64,000 nucleotides of DNA from Colocasia esculenta (taxonomy: Eukaryota > Streptophyta > Magnoliopsida > Alismatales > Araceae), in NCBI GenBank assembly GCA_014218235.1, contig CM024757.1, positions 146,829,371 through 146,893,370 on the forward strand, given 5' to 3'. How positions within the stretch are numbered: the stretch's first letter is position 1; every line of letters begins with the position of its first letter. Shown here in pieces: positions 53,851 to 64,000 of the stretch. The translations under genes and the position numbers were made by a program. The notes beneath the pieces were generated by a model. It was not told the DNA's origin, ran no database searches, and saw only the letters and a program-made list of their open reading frames with translations.

Positions 53851-55081
53851 TGTTGACGCCTCTGCCTGGGCTCGGGTGATAGCCATAACCCGGCCTCTTC
53901 CTCGCTGTGCGGTGCTCCTCTGCCACGACCTGCCTGTGGCTGCTGGAACTGCTGAGGCTGCTGCTGCTGCACACCTCTGCCATACCCATACTCTCTTGCA
54001 TAAGGACAATTGCGGATCAAATGTCCCGGCTGATTACAATTATAACATCTATACCCTGGAGGAACAATAGGCTGCCTGGCAGTGCTCTGCTGCGACTCCA
54101 CCACCTCAGGCCTACCACGGCCTTGCTGCAATTGCTGACGACCTCCCCATCCTCTTCCTTTGCCTTTAAATGCTTGCTTTAACTTCTGCCCCATTTCCCG
54201 AAACCAGATGAAGAAGGTCCTGCTGGTGCCTTGCCCTTGCTTGCACCTACTGTCTGCTGCGGTAGCCGGAAACTACCTGAACCTGACTCGCCCACCTGAC
54301 GAGTCCGAATAGACCTCTCCAAAGTAGCTGCCCTCTGTGCTGCTTCTTCCACTGTCTTGCACATGAGAGGTACTATCGCATCCTGCAATTCCACTCTCAA
54401 TCCTCTGATAAAATACTCAACCATCATGTTATTATCTGAAACCACATATGGCGCATAACGGCTAAGTGCCATAAATCTCATCTAGTACTCTAAGACTGAA
54501 GAGTTACCTTGCTGAAGAGTTCGGAATTGCTCTCTTTTCACTTGCTGCACTTGGATCGGAAAGAATGTATCATTAAATACATCAAGAAACTCCGGCCAAG
54601 TGATAGCTTCTTCCGTCCTGCCTGCAAAAGTGGTTTGCATCTTCAATCGCCACCATTCCAAGGCAAAACCTCTCAACTGATAAGCAGCTAATACCACTCT
54701 ATCTGCTGTCGGACACCTCATAGTCGCAAAAACTCTTCTATTTCATGAACCCAATGCTCAGCTGTATCTGGATTCGGCCCTCCTGAATAAGTAGGTGGGT
54801 GCAATCTCAGAAATTTCTCCACCTGCATCACTGGTTCTTCTGCTATCAACACTGGTGGTGGTGGTGGCACAGGTGCTACAAAAGGCACCTCCACTCTCGG
54901 CGGAACTGGAGCAACAGGTACAGCCTCTCCATCCCCAGGTGGCACTGCAACCGGTGGTACTGGCGCCTGCTGATCCATTCTCGCCGAATATCCGTGAGGC
55001 TCTCCCAAATTCTCTCATCATACGCTGGGTGCTTTCCTCCGGATCATCTCCTCCACCACCCCAATCTCTCCTATCAGCCAT
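53830..55081 (-). pseudogene. Gypsy-4 gag
   Basis: Starts at 55081 with MADRRDWGGGGDDPEESTQR. A Pro/Val-rich part follows, then LRLHPPTYSGGPNPDTAEHW, the core with LAAYQLRGFALEWWRLKMQT and FLDVFNDTFFPIQVQQVKRE (54721-54482), FMALSRYAPYVVSDNNMMVE (54481 on), a Ser/Gly-rich basic part and one knuckle, CYNCNQPGHLIRNC, at about 54050-54010, then a Gln-rich tail. Three or four frame changes occur. Gag forms the particle, and the knuckle binds RNA. Confidence 0.9.
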
Positions 55082-55220
55082 TTCAGAAATTCTACATACA
55101 CAAAACACCAGACAAAAATCAAAACCCAAATGATCAAAAACCAGGGTCCCTACCAGCAGTGTATAAAGACCGAAATAAGGCTATGTATCCTTCTAATTCC
55201 CTTATATTAACACGGACCTT

Positions 55221-55232
55221 GCTCTGATACCA
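55221..55232 (-). other. Gypsy-4 primer-binding site (initiator tRNA-Met type)
   Basis: The minus strand reads TGGTATCAGAGC two bases from the LTR end. It is the intact form of the site that is altered in Gypsy-3. Confidence 0.9.
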
Positions 55233-55234
55233 AC

Positions 55235-57477
55235 TGTGACGGAACGCCTCGGCCAAGCCCGTTAAACCGATAACGTATGATCCGAGTCCGCCTCCCGCGA
55301 ACGGGCCGAAGCCTCGCAAGGGATACCAAACCACAGTCCGTGTAAACATAAAGGAACACACCACATTTATATATAATTCACAAGTTTACATAGCCAAATT
55401 TCCACAAAAACTATAAAAAGTACAAGAGCCTGGGGCATACCCCGAGGTACAACTGAAGAAAGTAAACAACTATCTAAACTACACTGTTGGAGCTACTCTG
55501 CTGGAGGTGGACCCTGCACCGCTACGACGCGGCCCAGAACTGGACGTCGGACGAGAAACGTCCTCCTCGCTCTCACCTGTGGGGGTAGGGGTGAGCCTCT
55601 CTAGTCACTGGCTCAGTAGGGACTCCCCCAAAACGAGCAAACCAACACCACAGGTACGAAAGCAGTAAACAATACCAACAATTTATAGAACAGAAGCAGG
55701 TAAGTAAAGCTGTAAAAGTACTCACCGTCTGCCGACTACGAGAACAACAATAATAATTAAACGGCAAACCAGTACAGGTGTACAAGCTAAAGTAGAGACA
55801 GCCAACACGAGCCACGTAACTGGTTCGCGACACCAGAAACTGACTCGGACAACTAACACAGGTCTACCTCTCAGTCTCGCAGCCACGGACGAAAGGTCCA
55901 GCTGCCGCTCCACGTAAAAAGGTCAAGCAACTGTGGAGACCAACTAAACACCACCACCTGCAGACCACACGGTCACAGGCCCATGCCTGGCACCTCAGAG
56001 ACCCTGGCTCGGGCTCTCTAGAGTGAGGCACTGGAAAAGGACTAGCTGGGGACCAGTGTCGACTACTGGTGTCCGTACCCCCAACTACGAGCGCGCTACA
56101 AGTGACTAAAACAAACTCAAGTGTCACTGTCCCACTGTCGTCTTCCCTCAGCCGGACGTACAACTCAACACAGAGTGAGGGTGTCCAGGTCAGACGACAC
56201 AGACCTCGACGGTACAACACAAGTACCGGGACAAAGCCCCGAGCTAACAGCCTGGCTCACAAAGAACCTGGGGCACCCAACTGGAGAGGTAACCACGGTA
56301 GGCGTCGTACTACTCGCCACGTACACAGAACCACGTGCACGTCACACACAAACCACGTGAAACCTCACGTAAACCACAAGTAACCACGGTCCACTACACG
56401 TGAACCCAACTGACTCGCGTAAACAACACGCAGTCACGAAGTAAGCAACTAACTGCATACCTTGTATGCTAAACACGAGAACCAAGTGCACTCAGTGCAC
56501 CTCATGTGGTCAACACACATGCATTATCAAAAATATCATAATTCAGTCTTTTGTTCATAGCCAGTAGGCGGCAACATCGACTGCCGCTTACACCAAGTCA
56601 ACGGCAAGGAACCTGGCCGTTAACATCCTGGCTGAGGAGCTTGGCGACAAGCGATCTTGACGCCAAGTTCTCCGGCCATAAACCCTGCAGAAACCCTAAT
56701 CCGGCTCTGCGGGCTTTCCAACCATTTAACTACTGAAAAACATGCAAATGCAGTTCCTTTAGCATGCTAAACCAATATAACCCATTATAACATGCTTCGT
56801 ACATTAAAACTCAAACCACCCATTATCCCGTATGGTGCAACTTGATCCAAACATGCATTATCATGCTAGTTCAAGTGGTTATGATGGTTTTAATGTTTCT
56901 AGAGCTACCAGGGTTCGTCCCCTACCTCAGAACCGTTAGAATCTCCCGCAATCTCCCGGTTCACGCCGAGCCCTCCGCGAGCTCCCACGGAATTGCACCA
57001 CGCCGCGACGTTTCCTCGCGCAATTCGCAACGCCACGCGTTCTACGATCGTCCAACTACTCCTCGTACCTGTTAGAAGCTTCAAAACACCGGGGCGCGAA
57101 GCTGGGGCAAGAGGGGAAGAGAGTGAGCTGAGAGAGCTGCCCTCGGGTGCCTATAACCTGCACCATTCTCAGGTTGGCGTCAACCCCCATGCCGCCAACA
57201 GCAACCGCCACCCTCTGCGTCCACATCTACTGCCGCCAAGTTCATGCAGTAAACGTCCACTAACCTGGACGCCAACAGTTAACGACCACCCCTGGCCGCC
57301 AACTTCAACTGAACAGCAGCAGGTCCTGTTTCATTTCAGGACCAACCCTGCTCTTCACCTGCTCAACCACACATTCACACCATGCATTCCACACAACCGA
57401 CTCACACTGGCCTCACAACGGCCGCCACAACCACAATACACACGATCCGCATGGATCCGAAAGGCACGCGACGTTAC
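55235..57477 (-). repeat. Gypsy-4 5' LTR
   Basis: 2243 bp, partner of 48129-50396. The right edge ends ACGTTAC directly before TACCT; the final A of the expected TTACA is absent. Non-coding, with the same CCCCGAGGTA and GGCGTC/GACGCC features as its partner. Confidence 0.9.
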
Positions 57478-57481
57478 TACC

Positions 57482-58560
57482 TTAGCTCCAGTCCCCCAAG
57501 AGTAGAGGTGCCTTTTGCGCACCCGTGCCACCACCACCACCAGTGTTGATAGCAAAGAACCATTGATGCAGGTGGAGATTTTCTGAGATTGCAGCCGCCT
57601 ACTTATTTAGGAGGGCCGAATCCAGATACAACAGAGCACTGGGTTCATGAGATTGAAAGAGTTTTTTGCAACTATGAGATGTCCGACAGCAGATAGAGTT
57701 GTGTTAGCTGCTTATCAGTTGAGAGGTTTTGCATTAGAATGGTGGCGACTGAAGATGCAGACCACCTTTGCAGGCAGGACAGAGAGGCTATTACTTGGTC
57801 GGAATTTCTCGATGTATTTAACGATACATTCTTTCCGATTTAAGTGCAGCAAGTGAAAAGAGAGCAGTTTTGGATGCTCCAGCAAGGTAACTCTTCAGTT
57901 TTAGAGTACCAGATGAGATTTATGGCACTAGTCGTTATGTGCCTTATGTAGTTTCAGATAATAATATGATGGTGAGTACTTTATTAGAGGTTGAGAGTGG
58001 AGTTGCAGGATGCGATAGTACCTCTCATGTGCAAGACAGTGGAAGAAGCAGCCCAGAGAGCAGCTACATTGGAGAGGTCTATTCGGACTCGTCAGGTGGG
58101 CGAGTCAGGTTCAGGTAGTTTTCGGCTACCGTAGCAGTCAGTAGGTGCAAGCAAGGGTAAGGCACCAGCAGGACCTTCTTCATCAGGCTTTGGTAAATGG
58201 GGTCAGAAATTAAAGCAAGCATTTAAAGGCAAGGAAGAGGATGGGGAGGTCGTCAGCAGTTTCAGCAAGGCCGAGGTAGGCCTGAGGTGGAGGAGTCGCA
58301 GCAGAGTACTGCCAGGCAGCCTATTACTCCACCGGGTATCGGTGTTATAATTGTAATCAGCCGGGGCATTTGATCCGCAATTGTCCCTATCCGAGAGAAT
58401 ATGGGTATGGAAGAGGTGTGCAGCAGCAGCAGCAGCCTCAGCAGTTTCAGCAGCCATAGGCAGGTCATGGCAGAGGAGTACCGCAGCAGGCAAGAAAGAG
58501 GCCGGGTTATGGCTATCACCCGAGCCCAGGCAGAGAGGCATCGAATATGATAGAAGGTAC
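57482..58560 (+). pseudogene. Gypsy-3 gag, main part
   Basis: Resumes after Gypsy-4 with LRLQPPTYLGGPNPDTTEHW-like text (about 57585-57650), MRCPTADRVVLAAYQLRGFA and LEWWRLKMQTTFAGRTE (57679-57800), an 'FRFK' region, FMALxRYVPYVVSDNNMM, a KTVEEAAQRAATLERSIRTR block and one CYNCNQPGHLIRNC-type knuckle near 58340-58385. The frame changes many times, and the stop at 57842 lies within FFPI*VQQV. Non-functional. Confidence 0.85.
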
Positions 58561-59010
58561 TTCTACCTCTTTATAATTATTCAGCAAGAATCTTATTTGA
58601 TTCGGGTGCCTCTCATTCTTTCATTCCAACGAAGATTTCTGGATTGTATAGCTCATCCTTTAGAGGAGAAGTCTTGTGAGTTAGTAGTGGAGGTTCCTTC
58701 GGGTGAGTTCCTACTCACTTCAAGCTATATAGATGAAGCTCCTGTTATGATGAAGGGAATCAGATGCCGGGTCGGTTGTATGCCCTGCAGTTGTCAGATT
58801 ATGATATTATTTGGGTATGGATTGGCTTGAGGCTTATGGAGCAATGTTAGATTGTAGAAGAAAAGGATCAGGTTTTGTTATCCTAATGGTGCAGTATTTG
58901 AATATCAAGGAATGCCTTTTTATACCTCTAAGTTTCTAATTTCTGCAATTAAAGCTAGGAGTTGAGAATGCTGGATGTGTGGCTTATCTAGCCTCGGTAA
59001 GTCTGGTAGA
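58561..59010 (+). pseudogene. Gypsy-3 aspartic protease
   Basis: The sequence ARILFDSGASHSF is encoded at about 58578-58616 with a frame change, then ISEEFLD is altered to RRFLDCIAHPLEEKSC. VVEVPSGEFLLTSSYIDEAP follows. A one-base loss near 58757 and another near 58810 break the MDWLEAYGAM block. It matches the Gypsy-4 protease closely. Confidence 0.85.
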
Positions 59011-59022
59011 AGCTAATCAGCA

Positions 59023-59690
59023 GTGGAAGCAGTTCCCGTGGTTAGGGAATTTGCTGATATTTTTCCTGAGGATTTGCCTGGTTTAGCTCCACATAGAGAG
59101 GTGGACTTTACCATTGAGTTGCTTCCAGGTACCATGCCGATTTCTAAAGCTCCATATCGGATGGCACCAGCAGAACTTAAAGAATTGAAGAAGCAGTTAG
59201 AAGAATGTTGCAGAAAAAGGGTTCATTAGACGAGTCATTCCCCGTGGGGAGCGCCGGTTTTATTTGTGAAAAAGAAAGATGGAAGTTTTCGGATGTGTAT
59301 TGATTATAGAAAGTTGAATGATGTGACCATTAAGAATAAGTACCCGTTGCCGAGGAATAGATGATATGTTGATCAGTTGCAATCAGCAAAGGTATTTTCT
59401 AAAATTGATTTGAGGTCCGGTACCATCAGTTGAGAATCAAAGAAGAGGATATAGATAAGACAGCTTTCAGAACAGATATGGTCATTGAGTTGTGGTTATG
59501 CCATTTGGGTTGACTAATGCTCCTGCAGGTTTTATGGATTGATGAATAGAATTTTTCATCCATATTTAGACCAATTCATTGTGGTCTTTATTGATGATAT
59601 TCGATATTCTGCATCTGAAGAGGAGCATGCAGCTCATTTGAGGTTTACATGCAGTTGTTAAGGATAACCATTGTTCTCTAATTCAATAAG
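59023..59690 (+). pseudogene. Gypsy-3 reverse transcriptase
   Basis: 59023-59229 encodes VVREFADIFPEDLPGLAPHR and APYRMAPAELKELKKQLEEC. The rest (GAPVLFVKKKDG, CIDYRKLNDVTIKNKYPLP, SKIDLRSG, GLTNAPAGF, IVVFIDDI) can be read only by changing frame about eight times. The catalytic IDD is readable near 59590. Non-functional. Confidence 0.85.
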
Positions 59691-59699
59691 TGTGAATTT

Positions 59700-60350
59700 G
59701 GTTAAAAGAAATTCAGTTTTGGGACATGTTATCTCAGCTAAAGGAGTAGCAGTGGACCCAAGTAAAGTGGAAGCAGTAATGAGATGGGAAGTGCCTAGAC
59801 AATAACCGAGATTAGAAGTTTTCTGGGATTGGCAGGTTATTATAGGCACTTTATTCAAAAATTTTCTAAGATTGCAGCACCTATGACTAAATTGACCAGG
59901 AAAGGGGTGCCATTTGTATGGTCCGGTGAATGTCAGAAAAGTTTTATGGAATTGAAGAAAAGACTTACATCAGCACCTATATTGACATTACGGCAGGGAG
60001 TGGGGTTTTATGTTGTATACTGATGCTTTAAGGAGAGGACTTGGAGTAGTGCTATGCACATGGCAAAGTAATAGCTTATGCGTCCAGGCAATTGAAGCCA
60101 GCAGAGGAGAATTACCCACTCATGATTGGAATTGGCAGCAGTTGTGTTTGCTTGAAAATGTGGAGGCATTATCTGTATGGCGAGAGATTGAGAATCTTTA
60201 CAGATCATAAAAGTTTGAAGTATATTTTCTCGCAGAAAGATTGAACCTTCGCCAGCGCAGATGGATTGAATATTTAAAGGATTATGATTTAGTTTGGCTT
60301 ACCATCGCGGTAAGGCCAATGTTGTAGTAGATGCCTTGAGCAGAAAGGCA
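59700..60350 (+). pseudogene. Gypsy-3 RT connection and RNase H
   Basis: Encodes GHVISAKGVAVDPSKVEAV, then MAGYYRHFIQKFSKIAAPMT (59829-60023), FMELKKRLTSAPILTL, LYTDALRRGLGVVL (60010 on) and, in other frames, THD.ELAAV and TDHKSLKYIFS to QRRWIEYLKDYDL. Broken by several indels and a stop at 60020. Confidence 0.85.
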
Positions 60351-60379
60351 TATATGAATCTGATGATGATTAAATAATA

Positions 60380-61470
60380 GAAGTGTATGAAGAAGTAGTG
60401 GAGAACTCCTTGTATGTGCCCAGTAGTCAGCGACGGCCAGTACTAGCTGCTAGTGTTGTAGAGCCATCTTGTATTGGTAGATTATGAAGCTCAAAGAGCA
60501 GATGTAAATTTAGCTGAAATTGTGAAAATGGAGGAGTTACCATTGATGATAATTGTGTGGTCAGGCTCAGGGGCAGGTTGTTTGTCCAGTGAAAGAGAAG
60601 AGAAAGTAAAGCAGCGAGTGCTGGAAGAGGCTCATAAATCTCGGTACACTATCACACCGGGTAGCACTAAAATGTATCATGATTTAAGAAAGCATTTCTG
60701 GTGGCCTCATATGAAGAAAGAAAATAGCAGAGTTTGTTGCAAGATGTGCTATCTGTCAGCAAATTAAAGCAGAACATCAGAAGCCTGGAGGTTTGTGCAA
60801 TCGCTGCCCATTCCACAGTGGAAATGGGATGATATTGCTATGGACTTGTGGCAGGTTACCAAGATCGAGTTCGGGCATAATGGAATATGGGTATTTGTTG
60901 ACAGATTAACCAAAGTGTGCAGATAGTGGCAGTAAGTATGTCTTGGACAGTGGACAGATTAGCAAATATTTATGTTGAAAGAATTGTTCCACTGCATGGT
61001 ATTTCGAAGACCATTGTGTCTGATAGAGATCCAAGATTTACTCTGGTCTTGGAGAAGCCTGCAAAGAGTAATTGGTACTGAGTTGAGGTATAGCTCCGCT
61101 TATCATCCCCAAACAGATGGTCAGACACAGAGGACTATCCAGACGATTGAAGATATGTTGTGAGCTTGTTGTTTAGTTTAGGGAGGTAGCTGGGAGCATC
61201 ATTGGGAATGAATGGTGAGTTTGCCTACAATATAGTTATCATACCAGTCTTGGGGCACCGTATGAAGCTTTATATGGAAGGCCATGTAGAACCCCATTGA
61301 ACTGGCATGAAGTGGGAGAAAGGCAGTTAGTGGGTTCTAATTGATTCAGCAAACCACTGAAGTAGTGAAGCTTATTAAAGAAAAATTGCAGGCAGCTCAA
61401 AGCAGGCAAAAAAAGTTATGCAGATATCCGGAGGAGACCACTCAGTTTGAAGTGGGAGATTTTGTTTTCC
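60380..61470 (+). pseudogene. Gypsy-3 integrase (broken)
   Basis: 60474-60767 carries EAQRADVNLAEIVKMEELPL and HKSRYTITPGSTKMYHDLRK with HFWWPHMKK and a cysteine region. The core has WVFVDRLTK, ERIVPLHGIxKTIVSDRDPR and ELRYSSAYHPQTDGQTQRTI (60972-61163). Then EALYGRPCRTPLNWHEVGER follows near 61265-61325. In this copy the HPQTDGQ block is intact where Gypsy-4 lost it. At least six frame changes. Confidence 0.85.
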
Positions 61471-61479
61471 TGAGAGTTT

Positions 61480-61855
61480 CTCAAGTAAGGGAATCATGAG
61501 ATTTGGCAAGACTGGAAAGTTGAGTCCCGTATGTAGGACCTTTCCAGGATTGGGAATTGACGAGCTCATGAGCCCGCAGAGCTTATAGATGTGATATAGG
61601 GTCGCACATGTTCAGATGACAGCATTACATAAAGATCAGCTCAAATAATCAGATATAAGGTCAGGTCACTGACCACGGTAGGACTATGAGGCCGGATATC
61701 CGATGCAGATCACTGATCGAAAGATAGAAGAAATAAAGAAATTAAGCTAAGAATTGAAGCTAGTTAAAGTAAGATGGGAAAATAGTGGGTGGTGAGGATA
61801 CGGGAGTGAGCTGGGGAGATGGCTAAAGAGTATCCCTATCTGTTTGAATAAGCTT
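61480..61855 (+). pseudogene. Gypsy-3 integrase tail with chromodomain remnant
   Basis: Fragments corresponding to MRFGKTGKLSP, YVGPFQ, RPDI...MQITDRKIEEIKKL, ELKLVKVRWEN and EMAKEYPYLFE. The terminal chromodomain is recognisable but frame-broken around 61790-61815. Stop at about 61850. Confidence 0.8.
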
Positions 61856-61945
61856 TTGATATCTCTTTTTAGATGGAGTAGGCTTATAAAAAGTGTGTAT
61901 AAGTTGAGTTTTGTGTGTTTGAGTTGATTTAATTTAGATGTAGAA

Positions 61946-62010
61946 TGTATCGAGGGTGCTAATTTCGTTCGGCCATGCGGATCCTGTGTGTTGGGGATGT
62001 GGCGGCCATT
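61946..62010 (+). repeat. Start of Gypsy-3 3' LTR
   Basis: TGTATCGAGGGTGC...GGCCATGCGGATCCTGTGTG is a degenerate copy of the 5' LTR start at 45561 (TGTAACATCGCGTGC...GGATCATGTGTG). It is cut by the N run at 62011. Confidence 0.8.
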
Positions 62011-62110
62011 NNNNNNNNNNNNNNNNNNNNNNNNNNNNNNNNNNNNNNNNNNNNNNNNNNNNNNNNNNNNNNNNNNNNNNNNNNNNNNNNNNNNNNNNNN
62101 NNNNNNNNNN
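62011..62110. other. Assembly gap (100 N)
   Basis: Exactly 100 N, a placeholder gap. Sequence content changes completely from a Gypsy-3 LTR to a Copia-1 LTR across it. Confidence 0.98.
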
Positions 62111-62848
62111 GAATACTTATCAAGTCGTTATGAACTCTAAAGAAATCGTTATGGTAACTTATGAAGTCGTTATAATAAGCAAGTCGTTGCGAGTTCTAAA
62201 GAAGTCGTTGCGACAACTTATAGAGTCGTTGCGACAGGCAAGTCGTTACGGGTTCTAAAGAAATCGTTGCGACAACTTATAGAGTCGTTGCGACAGGCAA
62301 GTCGTTACGACTCTAAAGAAATCATTACGGTAACTTATAGAGTCGTTGTGACGAGCAAGTCGTTACGGGCTCTAAAGAAATCGTTGCGACAACTTATAGA
62401 GTCGTTGCGACAGGCAAGTCGTTACGGACTCTAAGAAATCGTTACAGTAACTTATAGAGTCGTTGTGACGAGCAAGTCGTTACGGGCTCTAAGAAATCGT
62501 TGCGACCACTTATAGAGTCGTACGGCATCGATTTGTTTGAAACAACATGATTTTTCAGCCAAAAAGGAAATCGTTATGATAATTCTATTGAAATCGATAT
62601 GCTTATAAGGAAATCGTTATGGCTTCAATAGAAGTCGATATGGACTTAGAGAATATCATGTTGAAAAGATTAAGGCTTCAGAGAAGTAATGCATACCTTT
62701 ATTGGCTTGTTTGACCTTGGTATTTTTTCTGTGCTTAAGGACTTATGAAATATTCATTAGATATAATTGATAAACTTTTGTTTGGTTTTGTTAATCATCA
62801 AATATATATGTAATTAATTAGAATTACATGGGGACAGACTGGTCATCA
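62111..62848 (-). repeat. Copia-1-type 5' LTR end, second copy
   Basis: Contains the 59-bp higher-order TCGTTRCG array (62111-62525) and the LTR terminus TCATCA. It is truncated on the left by the gap. Confidence 0.9.
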
Positions 62849-63337
62849 TTCCCATTATAAAGTTTATGCCTATACTCTCCCACTTCCATTCAGGTATATC
62901 CAAGGACTGTAACACTGCAGCTGGTCAAGATGCTCTACTTAACTGTGACATGTAGGTAGCAAGCTACAAATTCTACCACTTCCCTTTTCATATTGGGCCA
63001 CCAATAAACCTTTTTCATATATTGGTACATTGTGGTGGCACTAGGGTGAATGGTGTACTAGGTCTTGTGGGCTTCAGTCATCAATCTTTCTTGAGTCTCT
63101 CATTATCAGGTAACATGTTCTTCATCGGAAAACCAATCTGCCATTATTTGCCACAGCAAAGTCTAGTCTCTGGTTAATTTTCTCCTTGACTTCTACCAGA
63201 AATGGGTCATTACCTTGTTGTTCTCTAATCTCATTAAAGAAATTTGATTGTACATGGAGGCTAGCAATCAACACACCATCCTCATCCTTCTTCACATTCA
63301 AATCAAGGCTAGCAAATTATTCTAGAAATCTCCATTC

Positions 63338-63925
63338 TCAGACCATTAAACTAGCCAGAGATGCTACGGGCTTTCTACTAAGAGCATCCGCTACTGAATT
63401 GGCTTTTCCCAGATGGTACTGGATGGAAAAATAAAAATCCTTCAAGTACTCCAACCACCTCCTTTGCCTCATATTGAGTTTCTTTTGTGAGAATAAGTAT
63501 TTCAGACTTTTATGGTCTGAACACATCTTAAATTGTTCTCCATACAAATAATGGTGCCAAATCCTTAAAGTAAATATCACGGCCGCCAAGTCCAAGTCAT
63601 GCATTGGATAGTTGACTTCATGTGTCTGCAATTGTCTAGAGGCATAAGCCACCACTTTGCCCAATTGCATAAGTACACACCCCAGTCCAATGCTTGAGGC
63701 ATCCGCATATACTTTAAATTCTCCTCCTTCCATGGGTAGTGTAAGTACCGAGGCTATAGTCAAGTAGTCATTTAGAGTGCAGAAACTCTTCTCAGATTCA
63801 TCTGTCCACACAAATGGGTTCTCCTTTCTAATCAATCTGGTCAGAGGCACTACAATCTTGGAGAAGTCCTTGATAAACCTTCTATAATATCCTGTCAATC
63901 CCAGAAAACTTCGAATCTCTGACAC
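63338..63925 (-). pseudogene. Gypsy-2-type RNase H, second copy, less frameshifted
   Basis: A 195-residue open segment with MSEIRSFLGLTGYYRRFIKD, FKVYADASSIGLGCVLMQLG, HDLDLAAV, CSDHKSLKYLF and NSVADALSRKPVASL, so all four RNase H motifs are in one frame. One extra A near 63491 relative to the first copy (near 21040) restores the frame. It has the same Glu-to-Asp change in DLDLAAV. Integrase finger remnants follow at 63100-62854. Confidence 0.88.
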
Positions 63926-64000
63926 ATTGATAGGCCTCTCCCATTTTATTACTGCCTCAACCTTGGATGTTCTACATGTTCCTCTTAGGTCTTAGAATAG

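Larger units (their letters stand above)
48129..57477 (-). mobile_element. Gypsy-4: chromovirus-type element nested in Gypsy-3, opposite orientation
   Basis: LTRs lie at 48129-50396 and 55235-57477, with a minus-strand PBS at 55221-55232 and a full gag-protease-RT-RNase H-integrase-chromodomain set between them. Removing the element rejoins the Gypsy-3 gag. TACC (possibly TACCT) is seen at both edges (48125-48129 and 57478-57482 region), fitting a 4-5 bp TSD; the last LTR base or two at the right edge are missing. The whole is 9.3 kb and better preserved than Gypsy-3. Confidence 0.92.
45561..62010 (+). mobile_element. Gypsy-3: chromovirus-type element split by Gypsy-4, 3' end at gap
   Basis: Plus-strand order: 5' LTR (45561-47807), PBS (47810-47820), start of gag (47962-48128), [Gypsy-4, 48129-57477], rest of gag (57482-58560), protease, RT, RNase H, integrase, chromodomain (to about 61850) and the first 65 bp of the 3' LTR (61946-62010) before the N run. 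LTR, gag and pol are homologous to Gypsy-4 throughout. Indels and in-frame stops are frequent. Confidence 0.9.
62111..64000 (-). repeat. Second copy of 19657-21550 (Copia-1 LTR end plus Gypsy-2 integrase/RNase H)
   Basis: The segment repeats 19657-21550 in the same orientation almost base for base. It includes the LTR end at 62848 and the TTCCC next to it (62849-62853), that is, the same insertion junction. The roughly half-dozen differences I noticed are indels of one to a few bases (for example near 62930-62945, 63085, 63110, 63375 and 63491). It is a duplicated locus or an assembly duplicate, not an independent insertion. Confidence 0.92.

Overview
The window looks like a repeat-rich, intergenic (probably heterochromatic) stretch of a flowering-plant nuclear genome. 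I find no convincing host gene, rRNA, tRNA or CRISPR array. Nearly everything is plant transposable-element sequence: Ty3/gypsy chromovirus-type elements, a Sirevirus-type Ty1/copia element, an En/Spm (CACTA) DNA transposon, a solo LTR, a 5'-truncated LINE tail and a very short poly(A)-tailed retroposon. The species cannot be named from the sequence. Two runs of exactly 100 N (7077-7176 and 62011-62110) are scaffold gaps. Most reading frames are broken by one-base indels. Part of that may be uncorrected long-read error, because two near-identical 1.9-kb segments of the window differ mainly by small indels.

Layout, left to right. 1-7076: Gypsy-1, minus strand, with its 3' LTR at the left edge, then chromodomain, integrase, RNase H, RT, protease and gag; its 5' LTR is lost at the gap. 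7177-41494: Gypsy-2, minus strand, an old element broken up by later insertions. These are Copia-1 (7500-20394, 5-bp TSD TTCCC) in its integrase, a solo LTR (22864-25167, TSD CTTGG) and a 93-bp retroposon (25610-25702, 15-bp TSD) in its gag, and a CACTA transposon (31146-41035, TSD TTA) in its apparent 5' LTR. 41495-45560: LTR-like debris, including a second Sirevirus-like LTR that carries a 383-bp LINE tail (44046-44428, 15-bp TSD). 45561-62010: Gypsy-3, plus strand, whose gag is split by Gypsy-4 (48129-57477), a member of the same family in the opposite orientation. 62111-64000: a second, near-identical copy of 19657-21550, including the Copia-1/Gypsy-2 insertion junction; this points to an assembly or segmental duplication at the gap.

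Relative order of events. Gypsy-2 is older than Copia-1, the solo LTR, the small retroposon and the CACTA element. Gypsy-3 is older than Gypsy-4. Copia-1 has nearly identical LTRs, so it is young, yet it has an internal deletion in RNase H. The genes do not form a host pathway: they are gag/protease/integrase/RT/RNase H sets of LTR retrotransposons, the TNP2/TNPA pair of a CACTA element, and a large accessory ORF of the Sirevirus-type element. The least explained signals are an inversion inside the CACTA transposase gene, the large Copia-1 ORF3, and the presence in most elements of arrays of short CpG-containing, often palindromic motifs.
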